This document shows, in pieces, positions 26,001 to 38,889 of a DNA stretch of 64,000 nucleotides. This DNA comes from Liolophura sinensis (taxonomy: Eukaryota > Mollusca > Polyplacophora > Chitonida > Chitonidae). Below the pieces are notes generated by a model. The model was given only the letters and a program-made list of their open reading frames with translations, searched no databases and was not told where the DNA came from. The translations under genes were made by a program, and so were the position numbers. Numbering within the stretch: position 1 is the first letter of the stretch; every line of letters starts with the position of its first letter. The stretch lies in contig NW_027018017.1 in the NCBI RefSeq assembly GCF_032854445.1, positions 52,539 through 116,538 on the forward strand, read 5' to 3'.

Positions 26001-26332
26001 TTAGCACTTACTGAAGTGGGTCAGTGTTTAGTTGTACTTTTTACAGCAGACTGTATCAAGTACCTTGTGTTTTTTATGTACAAATGGTCTGGGTTTTCTA
26101 CACGTAGATAACGACATTGAGATTGTCTTGGACTTAGAAGTAAGACAATTGCTGGGTGAGTTAAATGGGCTTGGCCCAAAGATTTCAGGTCTTCTGGGCT
26201 ACCGAAGGGCACATAACTTATAGTCAAAAGTTGAATATAGTAATGACCAGTCGCGATTGTACAGAGTACAGTGTAGCCGATTTCAATTAACAAAAGGACC
26301 AGGTAAAAATGCAAAAGTGGAAAAACTGTTCC
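23062..26332. repeat. Block C 6-mer, types c-d-e-f-g-h
   Basis: Starts are 23062, 23611, 24160, 24709, 25260 and 25809. Type c has aataattttggc, gtgccgagc, gcatcatttgg and tttcatgtc. Type d has cctgtgctgc, gacaagaaatc and gcaagccgcg. Types e, f and g follow as elsewhere in block C, and the last unit is the 524-bp form of h. The f monomer is 551 bp, with two extra A in the run before actgttcc near 25245-25251. Confidence 0.85.
25809..26332. repeat. 524-bp deleted monomer (type h), copy 1
   Basis: The unit is 25 bases shorter than 549 bp. After caacagctgc, about 32 bases of the normal unit (the stretch containing cgatgcctggc and the ccgcatcttttggc region) are replaced by a few different bases (acttag) before cacttactgaag resumes at about 26008. 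The novel junction word ctgcacttagcactta is identical in all seven copies, so the event happened once and was then spread through the block. The 5' marks are tgctcctgg, ttgtaacgag and gattattaatg. Confidence 0.9.
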
Positions 26333-27954
26333 AGTGCTGCTGGTAAGAGTCTAATCCGACGTATTTTGTGACGAGAAATCGAATGGTGCAAACCGCGTTG
26401 CTCTTCGACCAATACTTTTGGCTGTAGTGACAATTAAATGATCATTTATGTCATAATCACGTGCCCAGCAACGGCTCTTACTCCATGGAAACCAGGGAAA
26501 TTTGCAATTTGTCAACAGCTGCCGATGCCTGGCTCAATTCCGCATCTTTTGGCACCTTACTGAAGTGGGTCAGTGTTCAGTTGTACTTTTTACAGCAGAC
26601 TGTATCAAGTACCTTGTGTTTTTCACGTACAAATGGTGTGGTTTTTCTACACGTAGATAAAGACATTGAGATTGTCTTGCACTTAGAAGTAAGGCAACTG
26701 CTGGGTGAGTTAAATGGGCTTAGCCCAAAGATTTCAAGTCTTCTGGGCTACCGAAGGGCACATAACTTATAGTCAAAAGTTGAATATAGTAATGACCAGT
26801 CGCGATTGTACAGAGTACAGTGTACCCGATTTCAATTAACAAAAAGACCAGGCAAAAATGCAAAAGTGGAAAAACTGTTCCAGTGCTGCTGGTAAGAGGC
26901 TAATCCGAACGTATTTTGTGACGAGAAATCGAATGGTGCAAACCGCGTTGCTCTCCGACCAATACTTTTGGCTGTAGTGACAATTGAATGATCATTATGT
27001 CATAATTACGTGCGTAGCAACGGCTCTTACTCCATGGAAACCAGGGAAATTTGCAATTAGTCAACAGCTGCCGATGCCTGGCTCAATTCCGAATCTTTTG
27101 GCACCTTACTGAAGTGGGTCAGTGTTTAGTTGTACTTTTACAGCAGACTGTATCAAGTACCTTGTGTTTTTTATGTACAAATGGTCTGGTTTTTCTACAC
27201 GTAGATAACGACATTGAGATTGTCCTTGGACTTAGAAGTAAGACAATTGCTGGGAGAGTTAAATAGGCTTAGCCCAAAAATTTCAGGTCTTCTGGGCTAC
27301 CGAAGGGCACATAACTTATAGTCAAAAGTTGAATATAGTAATGACCAGTCGCGATTGTACAGAGTACAGTGTAGCCGATTTCAATTAACAAAAAGACGAG
27401 GTAAAAATGCAAAAGTGGAAAAACTGTTCCAGTGCTCCTGGTAAGAGTCTAATTCCGACGTATTTTGTAACGAGAAATCGAAAGGTGCAAACCGCGTTGC
27501 TCTCCGACCAATACTTTTGGCTGTAGTGACAATTGAATGATTATTAATGTCATAATCACGTGCCCAGGCAACGGCTCTTACTCCATGGAAACCAGGGAAA
27601 TTGCAATTTTCAACAGCTGCACTTAGCACTTACTGAAGTGGGTCAGTGTTTAGTTGTACTTTTTACAGCAGACTGTATCAAGTACCTTGTGTTTTTTATG
27701 TACAAATGGTCTGGGTTTTCTACACGTAGATAACGACATTGAGATTGTCTTGGACTTAGAAGTAAGACAATTGCTGGGTGAGTTAAATGGGCTTGGCCCA
27801 AAGATTTCAGGTCTTCTGGGCTACCGAAGGGCACATAACTTATAGTCAAAAGTTGAATATAGTAATGACCAGTCGCGATTGTACAGAGTACAGTGTAGCC
27901 GATTTCAATTAACAAAAGGACCAGGTAAAAATGCAAAAGTGGAAAAACTGTTCC
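26333..27954. repeat. Block C 3-mer, e'-f-h
   Basis: Starts are 26333, 26882 and 27431. The e' monomer has an a-like beginning (gagtctaatcc, acaattaaatgatc) and an e-like remainder (atttgtcaac, tttcaagtc), so e' is itself a recombinant type. The f and h units here carry several single-base indels: tccgaacg, gatcattatg, tgtacttttac and gtccttgg in f, and aattccgac, gcccaggcaac and ggaaattgcaattttcaac in h. They largely cancel in length. Confidence 0.8.
27431..27954. repeat. 524-bp deleted monomer (type h), copy 2
   Basis: Carries the ctgcacttagcactta junction near 27617. It also contains added and lost single bases (aattccgac, gcccaggcaac, ggaaattgcaattttcaac) that cancel in length, in a stretch suspected of assembly error. 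Confidence 0.85.
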
Positions 27955-30130
27955 AGTGCTGCTGGTAAGAGTCTAATCCGACGTATTTTGTGACGAGAAA
28001 TCGAATGGTGCAAACCGCGTTGCTCTCCGACCAATACTTTTGGCTGTAGTGACAATTAAATGATCATTTATGTCATAATCACGTGCCCAGCAACGGCTCT
28101 TACTCCATGGAAACCAGGGAAATTTGCAATTTGTCAACAGCTGCCGATGCCTGGCTCAATTCCGCATCTTTTGGCACCTTACTGAAGTGGGTCAGTGTTC
28201 AGTTGTACTTTTTTACAGCAGACTGTATCAAGTACCTTGTGTTTTTCACGTACAAATGGTGTGGTTTTTTCTACACGTAGAAAAAGACATTGAGATTGTC
28301 TTGCACTTAGAAGTAAGGCAACTGCTGGGTGAGTTAAATGGGCTTAGCCCAAAGATTTCAAGTCTTCTGGGCTACCGAAGGGCACATAACTTATAGTCAA
28401 AAGTTGAATATAGTAATGACCAGTCGCGATTGTACAGAGTACAGTGTACCCGATTTCAATTAACAAAAAGACCAGGCAAAAAATGCAAAAGTGGAAAAAC
28501 TGTTCCAGTGCTGCTGGTAAGAGGCTAATCCGACGTATTTTGTGACGAGAAATCGAATGGTGCAAACCGCGTTGCTCTCCGACCAATACTTTTGGCTGTA
28601 GTGACAATTGAATGATCATTTATGTCATAATTACGTGCGTAGCAACGGCTCTTACTCCATGGAAACCAGGGAAATTTGCAATTAGTCAACAGCTGCCGAT
28701 GCCTGGCTCAATTCCGAATCTTTTGGCACCTTACTGAAGTGGGTCAGTGTTTAGTTGTACTTTTTACAGCAGACTGTATCAAGTACCTTGTGTTTTTTTA
28801 TGTACAAATGGTCTGGTTTTTCTACACGTAGATAACGACATTGAGATTGTCTTGGACTTAGAAGTAAGACAATTGCTGGGAGAGTTAAATGGGCTTAGCC
28901 CAAAAATTTCAGGTCTTCTGGGCTACCGAAGGGCACATAACTTATAGTCAAAAGTTGAATATAGTAATGACCAGTCGCGATTGTACAGAGTACAGTGTAG
29001 CCGGTTTCAATTAACAAAAAGACCAGGCAAAAATGCAAAAGTGGAAAAACTGTTCCAGTGCTACTAGTAAGAGGCTAATCCGACGTATTTTGTGACGAGA
29101 AATCGAATGGTGCTATCCGCGTTGCTCTCCGACCAATACTTTTGGCTGTAGCGACAATTGAATGATCATTTATGTCATAATCACGTGCGTAGCAACGGCT
29201 CTTACTCCATGGAAACCAGGGAAATTTGCAATTTTTCGACAGCTGCCGATGCCTGGCTCAATTCCGAATCTTTTGGCACCTTACTGAAGTGGGTCAGTGT
29301 TCAGTTGTACTTTTTACAGCAGACTGTATCAAGTACCTTGTGTTTTTCACGTACAAATGGTGTGGTTTTTTCTACACGTAGATAAAGACATTGAGATTGT
29401 CTTGCACTTAGAAGTAAGGCAATTGCTGGTAAGTTAAATGGGCTTGGCCGAAGATTTCAAGTCTTCTGGGCTACCGAAGGGCACATAACTTATAGTCAAA
29501 AAGTTGAGTATAGTAATGACCAGTCGCGATTGTACAGAGTACAGTGTAGCCGATTTCAAATTAACAAAAGACCAGGTAAAAATGCAAAAGTGGAAAAACT
29601 GTTTCCAGTGCTCCTGGTAAGAGTCTAATCCGACGTATTTTGTAACGAGAAATCGAAAGGTGCAAACCGCGTGCTCTCCGACCAATACTTTTGGCTGTAG
29701 TGACAATTGAATGATTATTAATGTCATAATCACGTGCCCAGCAACGGCTCTTACTCCATGGAACCAGGGAAATTTGCAATTTTTCAACAGCTGCACTTAG
29801 CACTTACTGAAGTGGGTCAGTGTTTAGTTGTACTTTTTTACAGCAGACTGTATCAAGTACCTTGAGTTTTTTATGTACAAATGGTCTGGTTTTTCTACAC
29901 GTAGATAACGACATTGAGATTGTCTTGGACTTAGAAGTAAGACAAATTGCTGGGTGAGTTAAATGGGCTTGGCCCAAAGGATTTCAGGTCTTCTGGGCTA
30001 CCGAAGGGCACATAACTTATAGTCAAAAGTTGAATATAGTAATGACCAGTCGCGATTGTACAGAGTACAGTGTAGCCGATTTCAATTAACAAAAGGACCA
30101 GGTAAAATGCAAAAGTGGAAAAACTGTTCC
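27955..30130. repeat. Block C 4-mer, e'-f-g-h
   Basis: Starts are 27955 (552 bp), 28507 (550), 29057 (550) and 29607 (524). It is the same order as the preceding e'-f-h segment but retains g. Every unit carries homopolymer-length changes, for example an extra T in gtactttttta and in the gtggttttttcta run, an extra A in gcaaaaaatgc, and lost bases in catggaaccagg and gctggtaagtt. The type order is clear, but individual bases in this stretch are less trustworthy than elsewhere. Confidence 0.78.
29607..30130. repeat. 524-bp deleted monomer (type h), copy 3
   Basis: Same deletion junction near 29791. Homopolymer changes elsewhere in the unit (cgcgtgctc, catggaacc, gtactttttta, gacaaattg, gtaaaatgc) balance out. 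Confidence 0.85.
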
Positions 30131-33100
30131 AGTGCTGCTGGTAAGAGTCTAATCCGACGTATTTTGTGACGAGAAATCGAATGGTGCAAACCGCGTTGCT
30201 CTCCGACCAATACTTTTGGCTGTAGTGACAATTAAATGATCATTTATGTCATAATCACGTGCCCAGCAACGGCTCTTACTCCATGGAAACCAGGGAAATT
30301 TGCAATTTTTCAACAGCTGCCGATGCCTGGCTCAATTCCGCATCTTTTGGCACCTTACTGAAGTGGGTCAGTGTTCAGTTGTACTTTTTACAGCAGACTG
30401 TATCAAGTACCTTGTGTTTTTCAAGTACAAATGGTCTGGTTTTTCTACACGTAGATAAAGACATTGAGATTGTCTTCGACTTAGAAGAAAGGCAATTGCT
30501 GGGTGAGTTAAATGGGCTTAGCCCAAAGATTTGACGTCTTCTGGGCTACCGAAGGGCACATAACATATAGTAAAAAGTTGAATATAGTAATGACCAGTCG
30601 CGATGGTACATAGTACAGTGTAGCCGATTTCAATTAACAAAAAGACCAGGCAAAAATGCAAAATTGGAAAAATTGTTCCAGTGCTGCTGGTAAGAGTCTA
30701 ATCCGACGTATTTTGTGACGAGAAATCGAATGGTGCAAACCACGTTTCTCTCCGACTAATACTTTTGCCTGTAGTGACAATTGAATGATCATTGATGTCA
30801 TAATCACGTGCCCAGCAACGGCTCTTACTCCATGGAAACCAGGGAAATTTGCAATTGTTCAACAGCTGCCGATACCTGGCTCAATTCCGCATCTTTTGGC
30901 ACCTTATTCATGTGGGTCAGTGTTCAGTTGTACTTTTTACAGCAGACTGTATCGAGTACCTTGTGTTTTTCAGGTACAAATGGTGTGGTTTTTCTACACG
31001 TAGATAAAGACATTGAGATTGTCTTGCACTTAGAAGTAAGACAATTGCTGGGTGAGTTAAATGGGCTTAGCCCAAAGATTTCAGGTCTTCTGGGCTACCG
31101 AAGGGCACATAACTTATAGTCAAAAGTTGAATATAGTAATGACCAGTCGCGATTGTACAGAGTACAGTGTAGCCGATTTCAATTAACAAAAAGACCAGGC
31201 AAAAATGCAAAAGTGGAAAAACTGTTCCAGTGCTGCTGGTAAGAGGCTAATCCGACGTATTTTGTGACGAGAAATCGAATGGTGCAAACCGCGTTGCTCT
31301 CCGACCAATAATTGTGGCTGTAGTGACAATTGAATGATCATTTATGTCATAATCACGTGCCGAGCAACGGCTCTTACTCCATGGAAACCAGGGAAATTTG
31401 CAATTTTTCAACAGCTGCCGATGCCTGGCTCAATTCCGCATCATTTGGCACCTTACTGAAGTGGGTCAGTGTTCAGTTGTACTTTTTACAGCAGACTGTA
31501 TCAAGTACGTTGTGTTTTTCACGTACAAATGGTGTGGTTTTTCTACACGTAGATAAAGACATTGAGATTGTCTTGCACTTAGAAGTAAGACAAATGCTGG
31601 GTGAGTTAAATGGGATTAGCCCAAAGATTTCATGTCTTCTGGGCTACCGAAGGGCACATAACTTATAGTCAAAAGTTGAATATAGTAATGACCAGTCGCG
31701 ATTGTACAGAGTACAGTGTAGCCGATTTCAATTAACAAAAAGACCAGGCAAAAATGCAAAAGTGGAAAAACTGTTCCTGTGCTGCTGGTAAGAGGCTAAT
31801 CCGACGTATTTTGTGACAAGAAATCGAATGGTGCAAGCCGCGTTGCTCTCCGACCAATACTTTTGGCTGTAGTGACAATTGAATGATCATTTATGTCATA
31901 ATCACGTGCACAGCAACGGCTCTTACTCCATGGAAACCAGGGATACTTGCAATTTTTTAACAGCTGCCGATGCCTGGCTCAGTTCCGCATCTTTTGGCAC
32001 CTTATAAATGTGGGTCAGTGTTTAGTTGTAGTTTTTACAGCAGACTGTATCAAGTACCTTGTGTTTTTTATGTACAAATGGTGTGGTTTTTCTACACGTA
32101 GATAAAGACATTGAGATTGTCTTGCACTTAGAAGTAAGACAATTGCTGGGTGAGTTAAATGGGCTTAACCCAAAGATTTCAGGTCTTCTGGGCTACCGAA
32201 GGGCACATAACTTATAGTCAAAAGTTGAATATAGTAATGACCAGTCGCGATTGTACAGAGTACAGTGTAGCCGATTTCAATTAACAAAAAGACCAGGCAA
32301 AAATGCAAAAGTGGAAAAACTGTTCCAGTGCTGCTGGTAAGAGGCTAATCCGACGTATTTTGTGACGAGAAATCGAATGGTGCGAACCGCGTTGCTCTCC
32401 GACCAATACTTTTGGCTGTAGTGAGAATTGAATGATCATTGATGTCATATTCACGTGCGTAGCAACGGCTCTTACTCCATGGAAACCAGGGAAATTTGCA
32501 ATTTGTCAACAGCTGCCGATGCCTGGCTCAATTCTGCATCTTTTGGCACCTTACTGAAGTGGGTCAGTGTTCAGTTGTACTTTTTACAGCAGACTGTATC
32601 AAGTACCTTGTGTTTTTCACGTACAAATGGTGTGGTTTTTCTACACGTAGATAAAGACATTGAGATTGTCTTGCACTTAGAAGTAAGGCAACTGCTGGGT
32701 GAGTTAAATGGGCTTAGCCCAAAGATTTCAAGTCTTCTGGGCTACCGAAGGGCACATAACTTATAGTCAAAAGTTGAATATAGTAATGACCAGTCGCGAT
32801 TGTACAGAGTACAGTGTACCCGATTTCAATTAACAAAAAGACCAGGCAAAAATGCAAAAGTGGAAAAACTGTTCCAGTGCTGCTGGTAAGAGGCTAATCC
32901 GACGTATTTTGTGACGAGAAATCGAATGGTGCAAACCGCGTTGCTCTCCGACCAATACTTTTGGCTGTAGTGACAATTGAATGATCATTTATGTCATAAT
33001 TACGTGCGTAGCAACGGCTCTTACTCCATGGAAACCAGGGAAATTTGCAATTAGTCAACAGCTGCCGATGCCTGGCTCAATTCCGAATCTTTTGGCACCT

Positions 33101-33973
33101 TACTGAAGTGGGTCAGTGTTTAGTTGTACTTTTTACAGCAGACTGTATCAAGTACCTTGTGTTTTTTATGTACAAATGGTCTGGTTTTTCTACACGTAGA
33201 TAACGACATTGAGATTGTCTTGGACTTAGAAGTAAGACAATTGCTGGGAGAGTTAAATGGGCTTAGCCCAAAAATTTCAGGTCTTCTGGGCTACCGAAGG
33301 GCACATAACTTATAGTCAAAAGTTGAATATAGTAATGACCAGTCGCGATTGTACAGAGTACAGTGTAGCCGGTTTCAATTAACAAAAAGACCAGGCAAAA
33401 ATGCAAAAGTGGAAAAACTGTTCCAGTGCTACTAGTAAGAGGCTAATCCGACGTATTTTGTGACGAGAAATCGAATGGTGCTATCCGCGTTGCTCTCCGA
33501 CCAATACTTTTGGCTGTAGCGACAATTGAATGATCATTTATGTCATAATCACGTGCGTAGCAACGGCTCTTACTCCATGGAAACCAGAGAAATTTGCAAT
33601 TTTTCGACAGCTGCCGATGCCTGGCTCAATTCCGAATCTTTTGGCACCTTACTGAAGTGGGTCAGTGTTCAGTTGTACTTTTTACAGCAGACTGTATCAA
33701 GTACCTTGTGTTTTTCACGTACAAATGGTGTGGTTTTTCTACACGTAGATAAAGACATTGAGATTGTCTTGCACTTAGAAGTAAGGCAATTGCTGGGTAA
33801 GTTAAATGGGCTTGGCCCGAAGATTTCAAGTCTTCTGGGCTACCGAAGGGCACATAACTTATAGTCAAAAGTTGAGTATAGTAATGACCAGTCGCGATTG
33901 TACAGAGTACAGTGTAGCCGATTTCAATTAACAAAAGGACCAGGTAAAAATGCAAAAGTGGAAAAACTGTTCC
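30131..33973. repeat. Block C 7-mer HOR, copy 1 (a-b-c-d-e-f-g)
   Basis: Seven 549-bp monomers start at 30131, 30680, 31229, 31778, 32327, 32876 and 33425. The same series repeats from 33974 with a period of exactly 3843 bp. Type a has gaagaaaggc and gatttgacg. Type b has ccacgtttctctccgac and tatcgagtacc with caggtacaaatgg. Private changes in this copy include caagtacaaatgg in a, gtgcacagc in d and accagagaaa in g. Confidence 0.92.
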
Positions 33974-36900
33974 AGTGCTGCTGGTAAGAGTCTAATCCGA
34001 CGTATTTTGTGACGAGAAATCGAATGGTGCAAACCGCGTTGCTCTCCGACCAATACTTTTGGCTGTAGTGACAATTAAATGATCATTTATGTCATAATCA
34101 CGTGCCCAGCAACGGCTCTTACTCCATGGAAACCAGGGAAATTTGCAATTTTTCAACAGCTGCCGATGCCTGGCTCAATTCCGCATCTTTTGGCACCTTA
34201 CTGAAGTGGGTCAGTGTTCAGTTGTACTTTTTACAGCAGACTGTATCAAGTACCTTGTGTTTTTCATGTACAAATGGTCTGGTTTTTCTACACGTAGATA
34301 AAGACATTGAGATTGTCTTCGACTTAGAAGAAAGGCAATTGCTGGGTGAGTTAAATGGGCTTAGCCCAAAGATTTGACGTCTTCTGGGCTACCGAAGGGC
34401 ACATAACATATAGTAAAAAGTTGAATATAGTAATGACCAGTCGCGATGGTACATAGTACAGTGTAGCCGATTTCAATTAACAAAAAGACCAGGCAAAAAT
34501 GCAAAATTGGAAAAATTGTTCCAGTGCTGCTGGTAAGAGTCTAATCCGACGTATTTTGTGACGAGAAATCGAATGGTGCAAACCACGTTTCTCTCCGACT
34601 AATACTTTTGCCTGTAGTGACAATTGAATGATCATTGATGTCATAATCACGTGCCCAGCAACGGCTCTTACTCCATGGAAACCAGGGAAATTTGCAATTG
34701 TTCAACAGCTGCCGATACCTGGCTCAATTCCGCATCTTTTGGCACCTTATTCATGTGGGTCAGTGTTCAGTTGTACTTTTTACAGCAGACTGTATCGAGT
34801 ACCTTGTGTTTTTCAGGTACAAATGGTGTGGTTTTTCTACACGTAGATAAAGACATTGAGATTGTCTTGCACTTAGAAGTAAGACAATTGCTGGGTGAGT
34901 TAAATGGGCTTAGCCCAAAGATTTCAGGTCTTCTGGGCTACCGAAGGGCACATAACTTATAGTCAAAAGTTGAATATAGTAATGACCAGTCGCGATTGTA
35001 CAGAGTACAGTGTAGCCGATTTCAATTAACAAAAAGACCAGGCAAAAATGCAAAAGTGGAAAAACTGTTCCAGTGCTGCTGGTAAGAGGCTAATCCGACG
35101 TATTTTGTGACGAGAAATCGAATGGTGCAAACCGCGTTGCTCTCCGACCAATAATTGTGGCTGTAGTGACAATTGAATGATCATTTATGTCATAATCACG
35201 TGCCGAGCAACGGCTCTTACTCCATGGAAACCAGGGAAATTTGCAATTTTTCAACAGCTGCCGATGCCTGGCTCAATTCCGCATCATTTGGCACCTTACT
35301 GAAGTGGGTCAGTGTTCAGTTGTACTTTTTACAGCAGACTGTATCAAGTACCTTGTGTTTTTCACGTACAAATGGTGTGGTTTTTCTACACGTAGATAAA
35401 GACATTGAGATTGTCTTGCACTTAGAAGTAAGACAAATGCTGGGTGAGTTAAATGGGATTAGCCCAAAGATTTCATGTCTTCTGGGCTACCGAAGGGCAC
35501 ATAACTTATAGTCAAAAGTTGAATATAGTAATGACCAGTCGCGATTGTACAGCGTACAGTGTAGCCGATTTCAATTAACAAAAAGACCAGGCAAAAATGC
35601 AAAAGTGGAAAAACTGTTCCTGTGCTGCTGGTAAGAGGCTAATCCGACGTATTTTGTGACAAGAAATCGAATGGTGCAAGCCGCGTTGCTCTCCGACCAA
35701 TACTTTTGGCTGTAGTGACAATTGAATGATCATTTATGTCATAATCACGTGCCCAGCAACGGCTCTTACTCCATGGAAACCAGGGATACTTGCAATTTTT
35801 TAACAGCTGCCGATGCCTGGCTCAGTTCCGCATCTTTTGGCACCTTATAAATGTGGGTCAGTGTTTAGTTGTAGTTTTTACAGCAGACTGTATCAAGTAC
35901 CTTGTGTTTTTTATGTACAAATGGTGTGGTTTTTCTACACGTAGATAAAGACATTGAGATTGTCTTGCACTTAGAAGTAAGACAATTGCTGGGTGAGTTA
36001 AATGGGCTTAACCCAAAGATTTCAGGTCTTCTGGGCTACCGAAGGGCACATAACTTATAGTCAAAAGTTGAATATAGTAATGACCAGTCGCGATTGTACA
36101 GAGTACAGTGTAGCCGATTTCAATTAACAAAAAGACCAGGCAAAAATGCAAAAGTGGAAAAACTGTTCCAGTGCTGCTGGTAAGAGGCTAATCCGACGTA
36201 TTTTGTGACGAGAAATCGAATGGTGCGAACCGCGTTGCTCTCCGACCAATACTTTTGGCTGTAGTGAGAATTGAATGATCATTGATGTCATATTCACGTG
36301 CGTAGCAACGGCTCTTACTCCATGGAAACCAGGGAAATTTGCAATTTGTCAACAGCTGCCAATGCCTGGCTCAATTCTGCATCTTTTGGCACCTTACTGA
36401 AGTGGGTCAGTGTTCAGTTGTACTTTTTACAGCAGACTGTATCAAGTACCTTGTGTTTTTCACGTACAAATGGTGTGGTTTTTCTACACGTAGATAAAGA
36501 CATTGAGATTGTCTTGCACTTAGAAGTAAGGCAACTGCTGGGTGAGTTAAATGGGCTTAGCCCAAAGATTTCAAGTCTTCTGGGCTACCGAAGGGCACAT
36601 AACTTATAGTCAAAAGTTGAATATAGTAATGACCAGTCGCGATTGTACAGAGTACAGTGTACCCGATTTCAATTAACAAAAAGACCAGGCAAAAATGCAA
36701 AAGTGGAAAAACTGTTCCAGTGCTGCTGGTAAGAGGCTAATCCGACGTATTTTGTGACGAGAAATCGAATGGTGCAAACCGCGTTGCTCTCCGACCAATA
36801 CTTTTGGCTGTAGTGACAATTGAATGATCATTTATGTCATAATTACGTGCGTAGCAACGGCTCTTACTCCATGGAAACCAGGGAAATTTGCAATTAGTCA

Positions 36901-37816
36901 ACAGCTGCCGATGCCTGGCTCAATTCCGAATCTTTTGGCACCTTACTGAAGTGGGTCAGTGTTTAGTTGTACTTTTTACAGCAGACTGTATCAAGTACCT
37001 TGTGTTTTTTATGTACAAATGGTCTGGTTTTTCTACACGTAGATAACGACATTGAGATTGTCTTGGACTTAGAAGTAAGACAATTGCTGGGAGAGTTAAA
37101 TGGGCTTAGCCCAAAAATTTCAGGTCTTCTGGGCTACCGAAGGGCACATAACTTATAGTCAAAAGTTGAATATAGTAATGACCAGTCGCGATTGTACAGA
37201 GTACAGTGTAGCCGGTTTCAATTAACAAAAAGACCAGGCAAAAATGCAAAAGTGGAAAAACTGTTCCAGTGCTACTAGTAAGAGGCTAATCCGACGTATT
37301 TTGTGACGAGAAATCGAATGGTGCTATCCGCGTTGCTCTCCGACCAATACTTTTGGCTGTAGCGACAATTGAATGATCATTTATGTCATAATCACGTGCG
37401 TAGCAACGGCTCTTACTCCATGGAAACCAGGGAAATTTGCAATTTTTCGACAGCTGCCGATGCCTGGCTCAATTCCGAATCTTTTGGCACCTTACTGAAG
37501 TGGGTCAGTGTTCAGTTGTACTTTTTACAGCAGACTGTATCAAGTACCTTGTGTTTTTCACATACAAATGGTGTGGTTTTTCTACACGTAGATAAAGACA
37601 TTGAGATTGTCTTGCACTTAGAAGTAAGGCAATTGCTGGGTAAGTTAAATGGGCTTGGCCCGAAGATTTCAAGTCTTCTGGGCTACCGAAGGGCACATAA
37701 CTTATAGTCAAAAGTTGAGTATAGTAATGACCAGTCGCGATTGTACAGAGTACAGTGTAGCCGATTTCAATTAACAAAAAGACCAGGTAAAAATGCAAAA
37801 GTGGAAAAACTGTTCC
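33974..37816. repeat. Block C 7-mer HOR, copy 2 (a-b-c-d-e-f-g)
   Basis: Starts are 33974, 34523, 35072, 35621, 36170, 36719 and 37268. It is colinear with 30131-33973. Reading the two copies side by side I noticed about eight single-base differences and no indel, for example acagcgtac near 35550, gccaatgcc near 36358 and cacatacaaatgg near 37559. Such closeness implies a recent duplication or continuing conversion of the whole 7-mer. Confidence 0.92.
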
Positions 37817-38365
37817 AGTGCTGCTGGTAAGAGTCTAATCCGACGTATTTTGTAACGAGAAATCGAAAGGTGCAAACCGCGTTGCTCTCCGACCAATACT
37901 TTTGGCTGTAGTGACAATTGAATGATTATTAATGTCATAATCACGTGCGTAGCAACGGCTCTTACTCCATGGAAACCAGGGAAATTTGCAATTTTTCGAC
38001 AGCTGCCGATGCCTGGCTCAATTCCGAATCTTTTGGCACCTTACTGAAGTGGGTCAGTGTTCAGTTGTACTTTTTACAGCAGACTGTATCAAGTACCTTG
38101 TGTTTTTCACGTACAAATGGTGTGGTTTTTCTACACGTAGATAAAGACATTGAGATTGTCTTGCACTTAGAAGTAAGGCAATTGCTGGGTAAGTTAAATG
38201 GGCTTGGCCCGAAGATTTCAAGTCTTCTGGGCTACCGAAGGGCACATAACTTATAGTCAAAAGTTGAGTATAGTAATGACCAGTCGCGATTGTACAGAGT
38301 ACAGTGTAGCCGATTTCAATTAACAAAAAGACCAGGTAAAAATGCAAAAGTGGAAAAACTGTTCC

Positions 38366-38889
38366 AGTGCTGCTGGTAAGAGTCTAATCCGACGTATTTT
38401 GTAACGAGAAATCGAAAGGTGCAAACCGCGTTGCTCTCCGACCAATACTTTTGGCTGTAGTGACAATTGAATGATTATTAATGTCATAATCACGTGCCCA
38501 GCAACGGCTCTTACTCCATGGAAACCAGGGAAATTTGCAATTTTTCAACAGCTGCACTTAGCACTTACTGAAGTGGGTCAGTGTTTAGTTGTACTTTTTA
38601 CAGCAGACTGTATCAAGTACCTTGTGTTTTTTATGTACAAATGGTCTGGGTTTTCTACACGTAGATAACGACATTGAGATTGTCTTGGACTTAGAAGTAA
38701 GACAATTGCTGGGTGAGTTAAATGGGCTTGGCCCAAAGATTTCAGGTCTTCTGGGCTACCGAAGGGCACATAACTTATAGTCAAAAGTTGAATATAGTAA
38801 TGACCAGTCGCGATTGTACAGAGTACAGTGTAGCCGATTTCAATTAACAAAAGGACCAGGTAAAAATGCAAAAGTGGAAAAACTGTTCC
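38366..38889. repeat. 524-bp deleted monomer (type h), copy 4
   Basis: Deletion junction near 38551, with no stray indels. It follows an undeleted monomer at 37817 that has the same h 5' marks, so deleted and undeleted forms lie side by side. Confidence 0.9.

Larger units (their letters stand above)
24709..30130. other. Indel-rich stretch, possible low-quality assembly
   Basis: Single-base length changes are concentrated here, mostly in A, T or G/C runs: ggaaaaaaactg, tccgaacg, gatcattatg, gtccttgg, gcccaggcaac, gttttttcta, gcaaaaaatgc, gctggtaagtt, ggccgaag, catggaacc, gacaaattg and gtaaaatgc. Between 1 and 24708 I found net length changes in only two units. Homopolymer indels of this kind are typical of long-read error in repeats that cannot be polished, although a real, less constrained sub-array cannot be excluded. 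Confidence 0.65.

Noticed and set aside
27381-29803. Altered, longer or fused open frames around 27.4-29.8 kb as new genes
   Set aside because: They arise from the clustered single-base indels in this stretch, which shift frames in otherwise ordinary satellite monomers.
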